Part shown: positions 1 to 6,361 of the stretch, piece after piece
Position numbering within the stretch: position 1 is the stretch's first letter
How the letters are laid out: every line of letters begins with the position of its first letter
NCBI GenBank assembly: GCA_026388915.1
Contig: JAPLIW010000273.1
Location: forward strand, 1-6,854
Source: Deltaproteobacteria bacterium
GTDB lineage: Bacteria; Desulfobacterota; SM23-61
Length of the DNA: 6,854 nucleotides
Reading direction: 5' to 3'
Program-made: the position numbers and the translations under genes
The notes under the pieces: model-generated
The model's input: only the letters and a program-made list of their open reading frames with translations
What the model was told of the DNA's origin: nothing
Database searches by the model: none

Positions 1-392
1 GCGATGACCGGTTCTCTGACTGAAGGAACCTGGAGGTCCTTCATCTGGGGCTCTACGGTTTTAAACACGTACACCGCAACGACGGCAATCAAAACCGTGG
101 CGAAGGCTTCCAGAGGGACCTTTATATGGAGAGGGTAGAAAAGCTTTTGAATGAATCCCTTCTTCGGTTCGGCTTCTTCCCTGACCCGGGCCATGATCTT
201 CTGTTTCATCCAGGGTGGGGGTTCCACTTCCTTCAGATTCTTGAGCACTTCGCCCGTTCGATTCAATTCGTAGAGGGCGGTGCTGCAGGCGCGGCAGGAG
301 GCGAGGTGCTGATCGATGAGCTCCTGGTCCTCGGGGGCAACCATCCCTTCCAGGTAAGCAGAGAGGTTCTTGCGGATCTCCTGACATTCCAT
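1..392 (-). CDS. Zinc-finger (zf-HC2/ZAS) anti-sigma factor with one membrane segment, 3' end cut off by the window
   Basis: This gene likely holds the ECF sigma factor encoded just upstream inactive at the inner membrane. Translated from the ATG at 392, 130 codons are visible. Residues 3-36 form the zinc-binding anti-sigma signature: Cys3, then His29-x3-Cys33-x2-Cys36, with the typical LSAYLEG stretch at 10-16. A charged linker (about 45-92) leads to one hydrophobic segment at about 93-110 (sequence PLEAFATVLIAVVAVYVF), the predicted transmembrane helix; what follows should be outside the cytoplasm. The start shares its A with the sigma stop codon (TGATG), and a GGGAG ribosome site lies 7 nt upstream, so coupled translation is expected. 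The chain continues past the left edge, so total length is unknown. The zinc finger plus one helix resembles proteins listed as zf-HC2/DUF2275; that family name is from memory. Another frame over 61-387 is also open but encodes no recognisable protein. Confidence 0.9.
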   Translation of the reverse strand, partial: MECQEIRKNLSAYLEGMVAPEDQELIDQHLASCRACSTALYELNRTGEVLKNLKEVEPPPWMKQKIMARVREEAEPKKGFIQKLFYPLHIKVPLEAFATVLIAVVAVYVFKTVEPQMKDLQVPSVREPVI

Positions 393-1012
393 CACAGGTC
401 TCCCAGCACCTTTTTCAGGCACTCTTTGAGAGCGTCCCGGGCCCGGAAGAGACGGGATTTCACGGTCCCTTCGGGTACTTTGAGGATATCACGGATCTCC
501 ACGTAGGAGAATCCCTGGATATCCCGCAGCACCAGGGCTTCGCGGTACTCAGAGTCGAGCCCGTTGATGCACCCCTGCACTCTGGCGTCAACTTCTTTCT
601 TCTCCATCTGCTCCAGGATGGAGGGACCCTGGTCGGGAGGGTCCCTGCGAATTGAACCTTCTTCCGTCTCCGCCGGGGCATCGATCGAATAAACCTCCCG
701 GGCCCCCCGGGTCTTGATCTGTTTCATCCGGTTCTTGGACAGGTTCATCACGATGCTGTACAGCCACGTGGAAAAACGGGCCTCGCCCCGAAATTTCTTT
801 ATGGAACGGTAGGCCGAGAGAAAAGCGTCCTGCACCACTTCGCAGGCTTCGTCATAATCCCCGATCATCCGGTAAGCCACGTTCAACATCTTCTTCTGAT
901 ACTTTTCGACCAAGGCCTCGAAGGCGTCGATCTCTCCTTTCCGGCAGGAGGAGACGAGTTGGAAATCATCATCTGCCGGCGTCTGCGCCCTTTCTTCCAC
1001 CCTGTTAGACAT
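392..1012 (-). CDS. ECF-type RNA polymerase sigma factor (RpoE-like)
   Basis: An alternative sigma factor of 206 residues that directs RNA polymerase to a dedicated promoter set, probably for envelope or extracytoplasmic stress. Region 2 spans about 29-97, including DAFEALVEKYQKKMLNVAYR, the DEA..VVQDAFLSAY core-binding stretch and the -10 recognition stretch FSTWLYSIVMNLSKNRMK. A variable linker of about 45 residues follows. Region 4 is at about 147-198, with the -35-binding helix-turn-helix FSYVEIRDILKVPEGTVKSRLFRAR. There is no region 1 or 3, as usual for the ECF class, and the length is normal. The anti-sigma gene follows with a one-base overlap, so the pair is an autonomous regulatory module. 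The ATG at 1012 lacks a well-spaced ribosome site: the nearest purine-rich stretch (AAGAGGA, 1031-1037) lies 18 nt away. The cognate signal and regulon cannot be read from this window. Confidence 0.96.
   Translation of the reverse strand: MSNRVEERAQTPADDDFQLVSSCRKGEIDAFEALVEKYQKKMLNVAYRMIGDYDEACEVVQDAFLSAYRSIKKFRGEARFSTWLYSIVMNLSKNRMKQIKTRGAREVYSIDAPAETEEGSIRRDPPDQGPSILEQMEKKEVDARVQGCINGLDSEYREALVLRDIQGFSYVEIRDILKVPEGTVKSRLFRARDALKECLKKVLGDL
400..404 (-). promoter_or_regulatory. Ribosome binding site for the anti-sigma gene
   Basis: The minus strand reads GGGAG 7 nt before the ATG at 392, inside the last codons of the sigma gene. It supports the start at 392 over the out-of-frame ATG at 387 and fits coupled translation of the two genes. 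Confidence 0.6.
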
Positions 1013-1193
1013 AGAATTCAGCGGATTTGTTCCTCTTCGGGTGAATCCGGCTTGTTTCCCGGTCCCCCATTTTCCCCTAAGTGAAGAATCGCCTCTAGCG
1101 GGCTCCCGATTTCAAAGAATCATTCGCACATTTTTCCCAAACTTTATGCTGCATCCTTATTTTTTCCGCAAGAGGGGGTCACATAGGCTGGAC
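1013..1193 (-). other. Spacer between the DUF3047 gene and the sigma gene, with a weak promoter candidate
   Basis: No open frame of interest lies here. On the minus strand a weak sigma-70-like pair is visible: TTGCGG (1171-1166), a 17-nt spacer, then CATAAA (1148-1143). Each box departs from consensus at two or three positions, so this is only a candidate start for sigma/anti-sigma transcription. I looked for an autoregulatory ECF promoter (GGAAC then TCTGA-like) and found a GGAAC at 1034-1030 but no properly spaced second element. A 6-bp inverted repeat (CGGATT/AATCCG, 1022-1027 and 1044-1049) encloses the purine-rich AAGAGGA. Confidence 0.35.
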
Positions 1194-1850
1194 TCAATTG
1201 GGCGCTACGGTAATGTAATCGTAATCCCCCACGGAGCGAGTCATCGTATTGTCGGAATCGGTTAGAAGAAGGATTCCCCTGGCGGAAGGGTTCTTTTCCC
1301 CCATCCCAAACAGACTGCGGTAATCGGCCAGCACATTGCGTTCCTCAGCGACCCATTTGCCGGCCATGGATCTTCCGCTCCGGACCACGATGATTTTTGT
1401 CTTTCCAGAGAGGGGGGAGTCGAAAACCGTACCCGCCGGCAGGGTATCGCTCCAGGTGTATTTTATGGAGCTGGGGATGGGCCATCCTCCGAAGACCATG
1501 TACACGGAAAGGACATTGTCATTCCCGCCCTTCTTCCGTTCATAGGTCCCTTCAGGAAAGACAAGGGCTCTCCATCGCCAGCGGAGCAAAGGAAATTCTG
1601 CCAAATTCCATTCCTTTCCGTAGCCCACTTGGATACCGATGGCCCGGGCGTCGGCATGAAGGAATCTATGGCCGTTCTCGGCTTGGACCGAATAGACCCT
1701 CCCCATGTTTTCCTTATCCCGGGACGACCAGCCGGCCGGAAATTTTCCGGCTTCATCGTTTTCAAAATTGATCGTAAAAAGAGATTGAGCAAAGAGGGAA
1801 GGGGCATCCAAAAAGATTAAGACCGAGATGACGGCCAAGAAAAGTTTCAT
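1194..1850 (-). CDS. Secreted DUF3047 domain protein
   Basis: A 218-residue exported protein of unknown biochemical role. Residues 1-21 form a signal peptide: a Lys at position 3, a hydrophobic core LFLAVISVLIFL, and a likely cut after Leu-Phe-Ala21. The mature part carries the features I associate with DUF3047: FPLLRWRWRA (86-95), NDNVLSVYMVFGG (110-122), SIKYTWSD (128-135), IIVVRSG (153-159), WVAEERNVLADYRSLFG (166-182), TDSDNT (197-202) and GDYDYITV (208-215). It is probably a periplasmic beta-rich domain. There is no second helix or lipobox. It starts 51 bp after the CoA-transferase stop on the same strand, so co-transcription is likely, but no obvious ribosome site precedes the ATG. The sigma/anti-sigma pair follows 181 bp downstream. 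Family assignment is by motif recall; function is unknown in the family as far as I know. Confidence 0.87.
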   Translation of the reverse strand: MKLFLAVISVLIFLDAPSLFAQSLFTINFENDEAGKFPAGWSSRDKENMGRVYSVQAENGHRFLHADARAIGIQVGYGKEWNLAEFPLLRWRWRALVFPEGTYERKKGGNDNVLSVYMVFGGWPIPSSIKYTWSDTLPAGTVFDSPLSGKTKIIVVRSGRSMAGKWVAEERNVLADYRSLFGMGEKNPSARGILLLTDSDNTMTRSVGDYDYITVAPN

Positions 1851-1901
1851 AAAATAACGGATCGGGATGCCCCCAAGCTTCTCGGCATCGCCCCCAGAAT
1901 A

Positions 1902-3080
1902 TCAGAAAGCGAGGATGCCTTCTTTTTTCAGCTGCTCGATTTCTTCATCGCTCAGCTTGATGGATTTCAGGATTTCCCGGGTTCCCTCTCCCACTGCGGG
2001 GGCGTTGGAGCGCAACCCGAATTGATGAGACCCGACTCGTACCGGAATCCGGGGAAGTTTGGTGCGGCCTCCCTGCGGCAAGGGAACCTCCACGAGGCCG
2101 CCGCCTTCATTCAGCTGGGGGTCCTCGAAGAGGTCTTCCGGGTGGGCGATGGGGGCGAAGGGGATCCCCGCCTTTTCGCAGATCCGGATGATTTCCTCCT
2201 TGGTCTTGCTTTCAAAGACCTTCTTTAATGCCGGGATCAGCCAGTCGCGCTGGAGGATCCGGTCGTTGTTGGTCTGGACCCTGGGATCATTGCCCAAATC
2301 AGGCCGGCTGAAGGCCTCGCCGAAAGCTTTCCACTGCTTGTCGCTGGTGATGCCGATGAAGATCTCTCCGCCCTCCCGGGTCTTGAATATGTCGTAGATT
2401 CCCCAGGTGCTCACTCGGGCCGGCATGGGGGGCACCGGCTTTTTGGTAACGGCCGAAAGAGCCATGTGCTGCCCCATGAGAAAGGCGGTCGATTCGTACA
2501 GGGAAGCGATCACAAACTGGCCTTTTCCGGTCTTCTCCCTCTCGTACAGGGCGCTTAAGATCCCGATGACCCCGTAGCTTCCTCCCATGATGTCCACGAC
2601 CGACGAACCGGCCCGGAGAGGACGGCCCGGAGGCCCGGTCATGTAGGCGAGCCCCCCCATCATCTGGACCACTTCGTCCAGGGCCGGGCGATGCTCGTAA
2701 GGGCCGGGCAGGAACCCTTTCAGGGAACAATAGATCAACCGGGGGTTCACCTTGGACAGGTCTTCGTATCCCAGCCCCAGCCGATCGACGGCGCCAGGCC
2801 CGAAATTCTCGATGAATACATCCGAGGATGCGGCGAGTTTCTTGATCAGCCCCGCTCCTTTCTCCGATTTCAGGTCGACGGCCAGGCTTTTCTTGTTTCG
2901 GTTGAAATAGAGGAAAAAGCCCTGGCCGAAGCCGATGAGCCGGCGGGTGTCGTCCCCCTTGGGGGCTCTTTCGATTTTGATCACCTCGGCGCCCATGTCC
3001 GCCAAGACCAGGCCGCAGGTCGGCCCCATCACCGTGTGTCCCATCTCCAGGACTCGAATTCCATCCATCTCCAAATTCAT
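1902..3080 (-). CDS. CaiB/BaiF family (class III) acyl-CoA transferase
   Basis: A cytoplasmic enzyme that moves coenzyme A between carboxylic acids; the substrate cannot be told from sequence. From the ATG at 3080 it has 392 residues, normal for the family. Visible landmarks in that numbering: VLEMGHTVMGP near 10-20, LADMGAEVIKIE (26-37) for CoA binding, NRNKKSLAVDLK (60-71), LDEVVQMMGGLAYMTG (134-149), and SVVDIMGG, where Asp163 matches the catalytic aspartate of formyl-CoA transferase (Asp169 there). The C-terminal part carries the usual second-domain features. The frame stays open upstream to a GTG at 3167 preceded by GGGGAG 6 nt away, adding 29 residues with no family character; the next in-frame ATG is at 3068. 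I chose 3080 because homology begins there, though the ribosome site favours the GTG. The DUF3047 gene follows at 51 bp. Degradation of fatty, aromatic or dicarboxylic acids is a plausible setting, unproven. Confidence 0.93.
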   Translation of the reverse strand: MNLEMDGIRVLEMGHTVMGPTCGLVLADMGAEVIKIERAPKGDDTRRLIGFGQGFFLYFNRNKKSLAVDLKSEKGAGLIKKLAASSDVFIENFGPGAVDRLGLGYEDLSKVNPRLIYCSLKGFLPGPYEHRPALDEVVQMMGGLAYMTGPPGRPLRAGSSVVDIMGGSYGVIGILSALYEREKTGKGQFVIASLYESTAFLMGQHMALSAVTKKPVPPMPARVSTWGIYDIFKTREGGEIFIGITSDKQWKAFGEAFSRPDLGNDPRVQTNNDRILQRDWLIPALKKVFESKTKEEIIRICEKAGIPFAPIAHPEDLFEDPQLNEGGGLVEVPLPQGGRTKLPRIPVRVGSHQFGLRSNAPAVGEGTREILKSIKLSDEEIEQLKKEGILAF

Positions 3081-3268
3081 TGAAAGCCAAAAAGCTGGTC
3101 TTTCCAGAATTTCCTGTGATCTCAGGGGCCCGGAAGAAAAGGCATCTTGCTTGCAATCATGAGGCACAGATCTCTCCCCACCTGTGGCGGGGGGGTTTTG
3201 CTATTTCTCCGAAGCTTTCTTATCTCGCCCCCGCTGCGCTGGGGGTGAAAAGCAATCCCCTTTCCTTC

Positions 3269-3297
3269 AGCATACCCAGACTATGAAGCGCTTACAA
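3269..3297 (-). promoter_or_regulatory. Candidate sigma-70-type promoter for the CoA-transferase/DUF3047 genes
   Basis: The minus strand reads TTGTAA (3297-3292), a 17-nt spacer, and TATGCT (3274-3269). Each box matches consensus at four of six positions with ideal spacing. The start point would be near 3262, about 180 nt before the ATG at 3080 or 95 nt before the GTG at 3167. An inverted repeat overlaps the -35 box, which fits a regulated promoter. Confidence 0.4.
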
Positions 3298-3307
3298 TTG
3301 AAATTGT
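3294..3307. repeat. Operator-like dyad ACAATT-GA-AATTGT
   Basis: A perfect 6-bp inverted repeat with a 2-bp centre, flanked by GCGC on both sides (3288-3291 and 3308-3311; one side offset by two bases), so the symmetric region spans about 24 bp. It covers the -35 box of the candidate promoter. Size and symmetry suit a dimeric helix-turn-helix repressor, but no regulator gene lies in the window. Confidence 0.45.
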
Positions 3308-3371
3308 GCGCAAAAGGATAACAAAATTGTAGGGGCCATCATGCGGAGCGCGGGCATAGAGATACAAAAAC

Positions 3372-4811
3372 CTACAGGACCCCCACCCGGACATTCCTGA
3401 ACCTTGCCGGTGCGGTTCCATGGCCCACGTGAGCTACCTGCCCGGGCTCGCCCTTGCCGCAGTTGGGCGTTCCCCACATCTGCCAGTGATGCCGGTTGGC
3501 CACGGCGTCGCAGGAGTTCCAGAACTGGGGGGTGATTCCCGTGTAGGTGGGGTTCTTCACCATGGACCCCAGCTTCCCCTTTTTGATCTCCCACCCGATC
3601 TCGGTGCCGAACTGGAAATTGATCCGCTTATCGTCGATGGACCAGCTTCGGTTGGTGCTCAGGAACAGACCCTCTTCCGTGTCGGTGATCATCCCCTCCA
3701 GCGTCCACTCGCCGGGCTCGAGGTTGATATTGGTCATGCGGATGAGAGGAATCCGGTTCCACCCGTCGGCCCGCATGGTGCCGTTGCTTGCCTTCCCCAG
3801 CAGGTGAGCCGTTTCTCTGGAGGTGAGAAGGTCGGTCAGGATCCCCCGGCAGATGATGGGCGATCTTTGGGCCCTGGTTCCTTCGTCGTCAAACCCGAAA
3901 GTCCCCAGCCCGCCCGGAACGGTGGCATCGGCGGTGACGTTCACCAGATTCGAGCCATAGCGAAAGCTTCCCACCTTGTCCAGGCTCAAGAAGCTGGTTC
4001 CCGCATAGCTGGCCTCGGTTCCCAGGATCCGGTCCAACTCGATGGGGTGGCCGATGGATTCATGGACCTGGAGGGCCAACTGAGACCCCTCCAGGATTAG
4101 GGTCGTGGTCCCGGAAGGGCAGGGCTTGGCGGAGAGGAGCTGGGCCGCTTCTTCGGCCACCCTTTCGGCGTGATCCTTTATCTTTAATCCCTCGATCCAT
4201 TCATACCCCCGGGTGGCGAAGTTCCCGCGAAAAGAGTTGGGATAGGAACGGACCTGCACATCCGATCCTTCGATGGCCGTGGCCGAGATTCCCGCCCCGC
4301 ACTCCACGATCTTCTGCTCGATGAAGGACCCCTCGGTGGAGGCGAAGGTTTTTTCAGCCTCATAACCTTCCATGAAAGCTTCGGAGATCTTCACCCTGGG
4401 ATGGCGGCGGAGGGTTTCGTCCGATTCAAGAAGCAGGCTGACTTTCCGGTCCAGGGAGACCGAAAAGAGATCGACGGAAACAGGGGTCCGGTAATTTTCG
4501 ACTACGGCCGGGGCGGGAACGAACCGGAGGTCCTTTTCTTTAATTCGTGAACTCGCCTTGGCGATCTTCCAGGCCCGGTCCAGGGTCTTTTCCATCTCCG
4601 TTTTGTTGACTTTCGAACTGGCGGCAAAACCCCAGGCACCCTGGTACAGAACCCGGATCCCGAACCCGTAATCTTCATTCCGGGCCAGGGCATCGACTTT
4701 TCCGTTCTTGACTGCGATTTCTTCCACCCGGCGGCGAACGACCCGAATGTCGGCGTATTGCGCCCTTTTCACCTTGGCCAGGTCAAGAGCGTGATGGATG
4801 AGGTCCCTCAT
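3372..4811 (-). CDS. tldD: TldD-type zinc metalloprotease subunit
   Basis: The catalytic subunit of the TldD/TldE heterodimeric protease. In E. coli the complex matures microcin B17 and degrades the antitoxin CcdA; it cleaves unfolded peptides threaded into a closed chamber. This chain has 479 residues, normal for the family. The metal site is complete: HESIGH at 250-255 (the HExxxH zinc motif, ligands His250 and His255), followed by the conserved ELDRILGTEASYAG, with Cys451 in NCGKGEPGQ matching the third ligand, a C-terminal cysteine. FDDEGT (307-312) is also typical. The N-terminal domain (about 1-200) has the family's GFGIRVLYQGAWGFA element at 49-63. The ATG at 4811 has an AAGGAG ribosome site 6 nt upstream, so the start is secure. 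tldE lies 114 bp upstream on the same strand, as usual for this pair. No obvious peptide precursor is nearby, so the substrate is unknown; it is likely a cytosolic housekeeping or peptide-processing enzyme. Confidence 0.95.
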   Translation of the reverse strand: MRDLIHHALDLAKVKRAQYADIRVVRRRVEEIAVKNGKVDALARNEDYGFGIRVLYQGAWGFAASSKVNKTEMEKTLDRAWKIAKASSRIKEKDLRFVPAPAVVENYRTPVSVDLFSVSLDRKVSLLLESDETLRRHPRVKISEAFMEGYEAEKTFASTEGSFIEQKIVECGAGISATAIEGSDVQVRSYPNSFRGNFATRGYEWIEGLKIKDHAERVAEEAAQLLSAKPCPSGTTTLILEGSQLALQVHESIGHPIELDRILGTEASYAGTSFLSLDKVGSFRYGSNLVNVTADATVPGGLGTFGFDDEGTRAQRSPIICRGILTDLLTSRETAHLLGKASNGTMRADGWNRIPLIRMTNINLEPGEWTLEGMITDTEEGLFLSTNRSWSIDDKRINFQFGTEIGWEIKKGKLGSMVKNPTYTGITPQFWNSCDAVANRHHWQMWGTPNCGKGEPGQVAHVGHGTAPARFRNVRVGVL

Positions 4812-4817
4812 CTGAGA

Positions 4818-4823
4818 CTCCTT
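4818..4823 (-). promoter_or_regulatory. Ribosome binding site of tldD
   Basis: AAGGAG on the minus strand, 6 nt before the ATG at 4811, fixes the tldD start. Confidence 0.75.
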
Positions 4824-4828
4824 GAAGA

Positions 4829-4865
4829 ATGCCTAAAATTCGAAATGCCTAAAATGCCTAAAATT
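4829..4865. repeat. Short direct repeats AATGCCTAAAAT, partly with 9-nt period
   Basis: Three copies of AATGCCTAAAAT start at 4829, 4844 and 4853. The last two are in tandem as AATGCCTAA units with a 9-nt period, and a decayed copy (CCTTAAAATT) follows at 4871-4880. They lie in the untranslated leader of tldD just upstream of its ribosome site, in an AT-rich patch that contrasts with the GC-rich genes. I see no coding or hairpin role. Confidence 0.7.
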
Positions 4866-4880
4866 AAAAACCTTAAAATT

Positions 4881-4907
4881 TCCCTTTGCGGTCTCTGCGG
4901 GAGAAAA
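4881..4907. repeat. Possible fragment of a dispersed intergenic repeat in the tldE-tldD gap
   Basis: The minus strand here reads TTTCTCCCGCAGAGACCGC followed by AAAG. This resembles the CGCAGAGACGCAGAG-type phrases that recur between genes in many environmental bacterial genomes. The comparison is from memory and only one copy is present in the window, so it may be chance. Confidence 0.25.
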
Positions 4908-4925
4908 AGTATTTCGTCTTTGTTT

Positions 4926-6281
4926 TTATAACGAAGAAACCCCGGAAAAATTGAACCCATCGATTTGCACTGCCGGCGCAACGGTTCCGGTCACGAACCG
5001 CCGGCCGTACACCGAACCGGAGGTGCAGATTTTCCTTTCGCGGGAGATCGCTTTCACCCTAGAGAAAGCCTTCAGAATCGATTCCGTGAAGCGGAGGTTT
5101 TGGATGGGGTTCTTGATCTCTCCGTCTTCGATCCAGAACGTCCCATCCCGGGTCATCCCGGTGATGACCGCCTTCATGGGTTCCACTACATTGGTGTAGT
5201 GGAAACGGGTCACGTAGATTCCTTTCCGGACGCTACGGATCATCTCCTCCAGGGTGGAATTGCCTTGTTCCATGAAGAGGTTTACCGGGATGGGCCCCTC
5301 CGTGTTGGGCGGGGTCAGGGCATGTCCGGTGGATTCCTTCTTTTCACGGCCCGCGGTCAGGGAATCATAGGTGATATCCCGGGCCACGCCCTTGTCGAAA
5401 AACAACACTTTCTGCTTGGGCACTCCCTCGAAATCGAAGGGGACCTGAAGGCCGTGCGGGTCCAGGCCGTCGTCATAAATGGTGACTTTCTCGTTCAGCA
5501 ATTTTTCTCCAGAGTGATTGCACAGAAATGAGCGGCCCTCCTGGACCGCCAGGGCGTGAAGGCCCAGATATCCCATGAAAGTCAGAAGCTCCAGGACCGC
5601 TTCGGGTTCGAGGATCACTTCGTACTCGCCCGGGGGAGCTGCGATGGGGCTACCTTTGGATATTTTGGAGAGAGCTATCCCAACGAGAGGTTCTATCATG
5701 AGGCGGTCAGGATCCCGGGAGACAAAACTTGCATACCCCGAGCCGTGCTCATTTTGGGCGATCAAATGGAAGAAGAGGTCAGAGTACTGTTGATAGGCTT
5801 CCACCCCCAGGGAGTTAAGGACGGCCACCTCCACAATCCCATGGGAGAAAGCTCCCGAAACGGAGGCCCCTTTGCCCTTCACCAAGCCCATGGCCTCCTG
5901 GATGGCCTTTACTTTCTTCCCGGGAGTGAGCCGGCGGATATTATCATGGAAGGTCTTGGCTTCCATGATCGGCCTGGGCGGGGGAAGCGATACGAAGTCC
6001 GGGTTGGGGGGTAGGACTCGGGCCAGAGAAACCGCTTTCTCCAGCGTGGTTCTTAAGGAAGAGGGCTGAAGAAGATTCGTGGTCACTACGGCAACCTGTT
6101 TCCCCAGCACGACCCTCAGAAGCAGGGTCTGATTTCGCTCGGCCACATGCTGATGAACCGTTGCGGGGGTAAAGCGCGTAAGGGATGAGTCCTCGGTCAT
6201 CAGCAGGGCTTCGGTCTGATCTGCGGGAGATTGCTCGATCAGCCTTTTCAACATCTTCAGGATATCCTTGGAGGCAGGCAT
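4926..6281 (-). CDS. pmbA: TldE/PmbA subunit of the TldD/TldE protease
   Basis: The non-catalytic partner of TldD, 451 residues, normal for the family. It shares the fold but has no HExxxH motif: the equivalent region reads LHALAVQEGRSFLC (241-254). Family landmarks are GEYEVILEPEAVLELLTFMG (218-237), the stretch IYDDGLDPHGLQVPFDFEG (268-286), GVARDITYDSLTAG (298-311), then GNSTLEEMI (340-348) and GIYVTRFHYTN (354-364), and the tail VAPAVQIDGFNFSG (434-447). The ATG at 6281 is preceded by AGAGGA with 6 nt spacing. tldD follows 114 bp downstream on the same strand, so the two subunits are probably made from one transcript. Acting in the cytoplasm, the pair would form the closed proteolytic chamber described for E. 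coli. Upstream is a long non-coding region with inverted repeats and a divergent gene. Assignment as TldE rather than a second TldD rests on the missing zinc ligands. Confidence 0.94.
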   Translation of the reverse strand: MPASKDILKMLKRLIEQSPADQTEALLMTEDSSLTRFTPATVHQHVAERNQTLLLRVVLGKQVAVVTTNLLQPSSLRTTLEKAVSLARVLPPNPDFVSLPPPRPIMEAKTFHDNIRRLTPGKKVKAIQEAMGLVKGKGASVSGAFSHGIVEVAVLNSLGVEAYQQYSDLFFHLIAQNEHGSGYASFVSRDPDRLMIEPLVGIALSKISKGSPIAAPPGEYEVILEPEAVLELLTFMGYLGLHALAVQEGRSFLCNHSGEKLLNEKVTIYDDGLDPHGLQVPFDFEGVPKQKVLFFDKGVARDITYDSLTAGREKKESTGHALTPPNTEGPIPVNLFMEQGNSTLEEMIRSVRKGIYVTRFHYTNVVEPMKAVITGMTRDGTFWIEDGEIKNPIQNLRFTESILKAFSRVKAISRERKICTSGSVYGRRFVTGTVAPAVQIDGFNFSGVSSL

Positions 6282-6287
6282 ATTTTT

Positions 6288-6293
6288 TCCTCT
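6288..6293 (-). promoter_or_regulatory. Ribosome binding site of pmbA
   Basis: AGAGGA on the minus strand with a 6-nt A-rich spacer before the ATG at 6281; it supports this start. Confidence 0.65.
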
Positions 6294-6303
6294 AAGGGGC
6301 TAT

Positions 6304-6332
6304 GCTTTTTCTGCGATGGTGTGCGAAAAAGC
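6304..6332. repeat. Perfect 8-bp inverted repeat in the pmbA leader
   Basis: GCTTTTTC (6304-6311) faces GAAAAAGC (6325-6332) across a 13-nt loop, starting 23 bp upstream of the pmbA start codon. It could be an operator or an RNA hairpin in the leader. On the transcript the stem is followed by mixed sequence rather than a T run, so it is not a classical terminator. Confidence 0.55.
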
Positions 6333-6361
6333 GGCCACTGTGGGGGCCCCCTGGTAAACTT

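Larger units (their letters stand above)
3081..3371 (-). other. Spacer between tldD and the CoA-transferase, with G/C-rich imperfect hairpins
   Basis: About 290 bases hold no convincing gene except a possible N-terminal extension of the CoA-transferase (3081-3167). Two G/C-rich imperfect palindromes are present: CCCC-A-CC-TGT-GG-C-GGGG near 3176-3193, and CCCCC (3228-3232) facing GGGGG (3241-3245). A TGTAGGGGC motif at 3328-3336 is identical to one arm of the hairpin at 6361-6401. No T-rich intrinsic terminator follows tldD, so read-through into the CoA-transferase cannot be excluded. Confidence 0.5.

Noticed and set aside
61..387. Minus-strand 108-residue frame beginning MSGDPQEPL
   Set aside because: It is a shifted reading of the anti-sigma gene; the frame starting at 392 has the zinc-finger motif and membrane helix.
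2299..3156. 285-residue minus-strand frame overlapping the CoA-transferase
   Set aside because: Its composition is dominated by Arg, Gly and Pro, the mark of a shifted reading of a GC-rich gene; the overlapping frame has clear CoA-transferase motifs.
3302..3328. Lac-operator look-alike (AATTGTG...GGATAACAAAATT)
   Set aside because: The half-sites resemble the E. coli lac operator by eye, but the spacing and centre differ and there is no LacI-type gene or sugar operon nearby. The separate dyad at 3294-3307 is the better-supported site.
3420..4100. 226-residue plus-strand open frame antisense to tldD
   Set aside because: It lies fully inside tldD, has no family features and no ribosome site; long antisense frames are expected in GC-rich genes.
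4829..4880. Possible CRISPR array
   Set aside because: The repeats are only 9-12 nt, overlap or are spaced 9 and 15 nt apart, and have no unique spacers of the right length or cas genes.
4965..5531. 188-residue plus-strand frame antisense to pmbA
   Set aside because: No recognisable motif and fully within pmbA, whose protein is clearly a family member.
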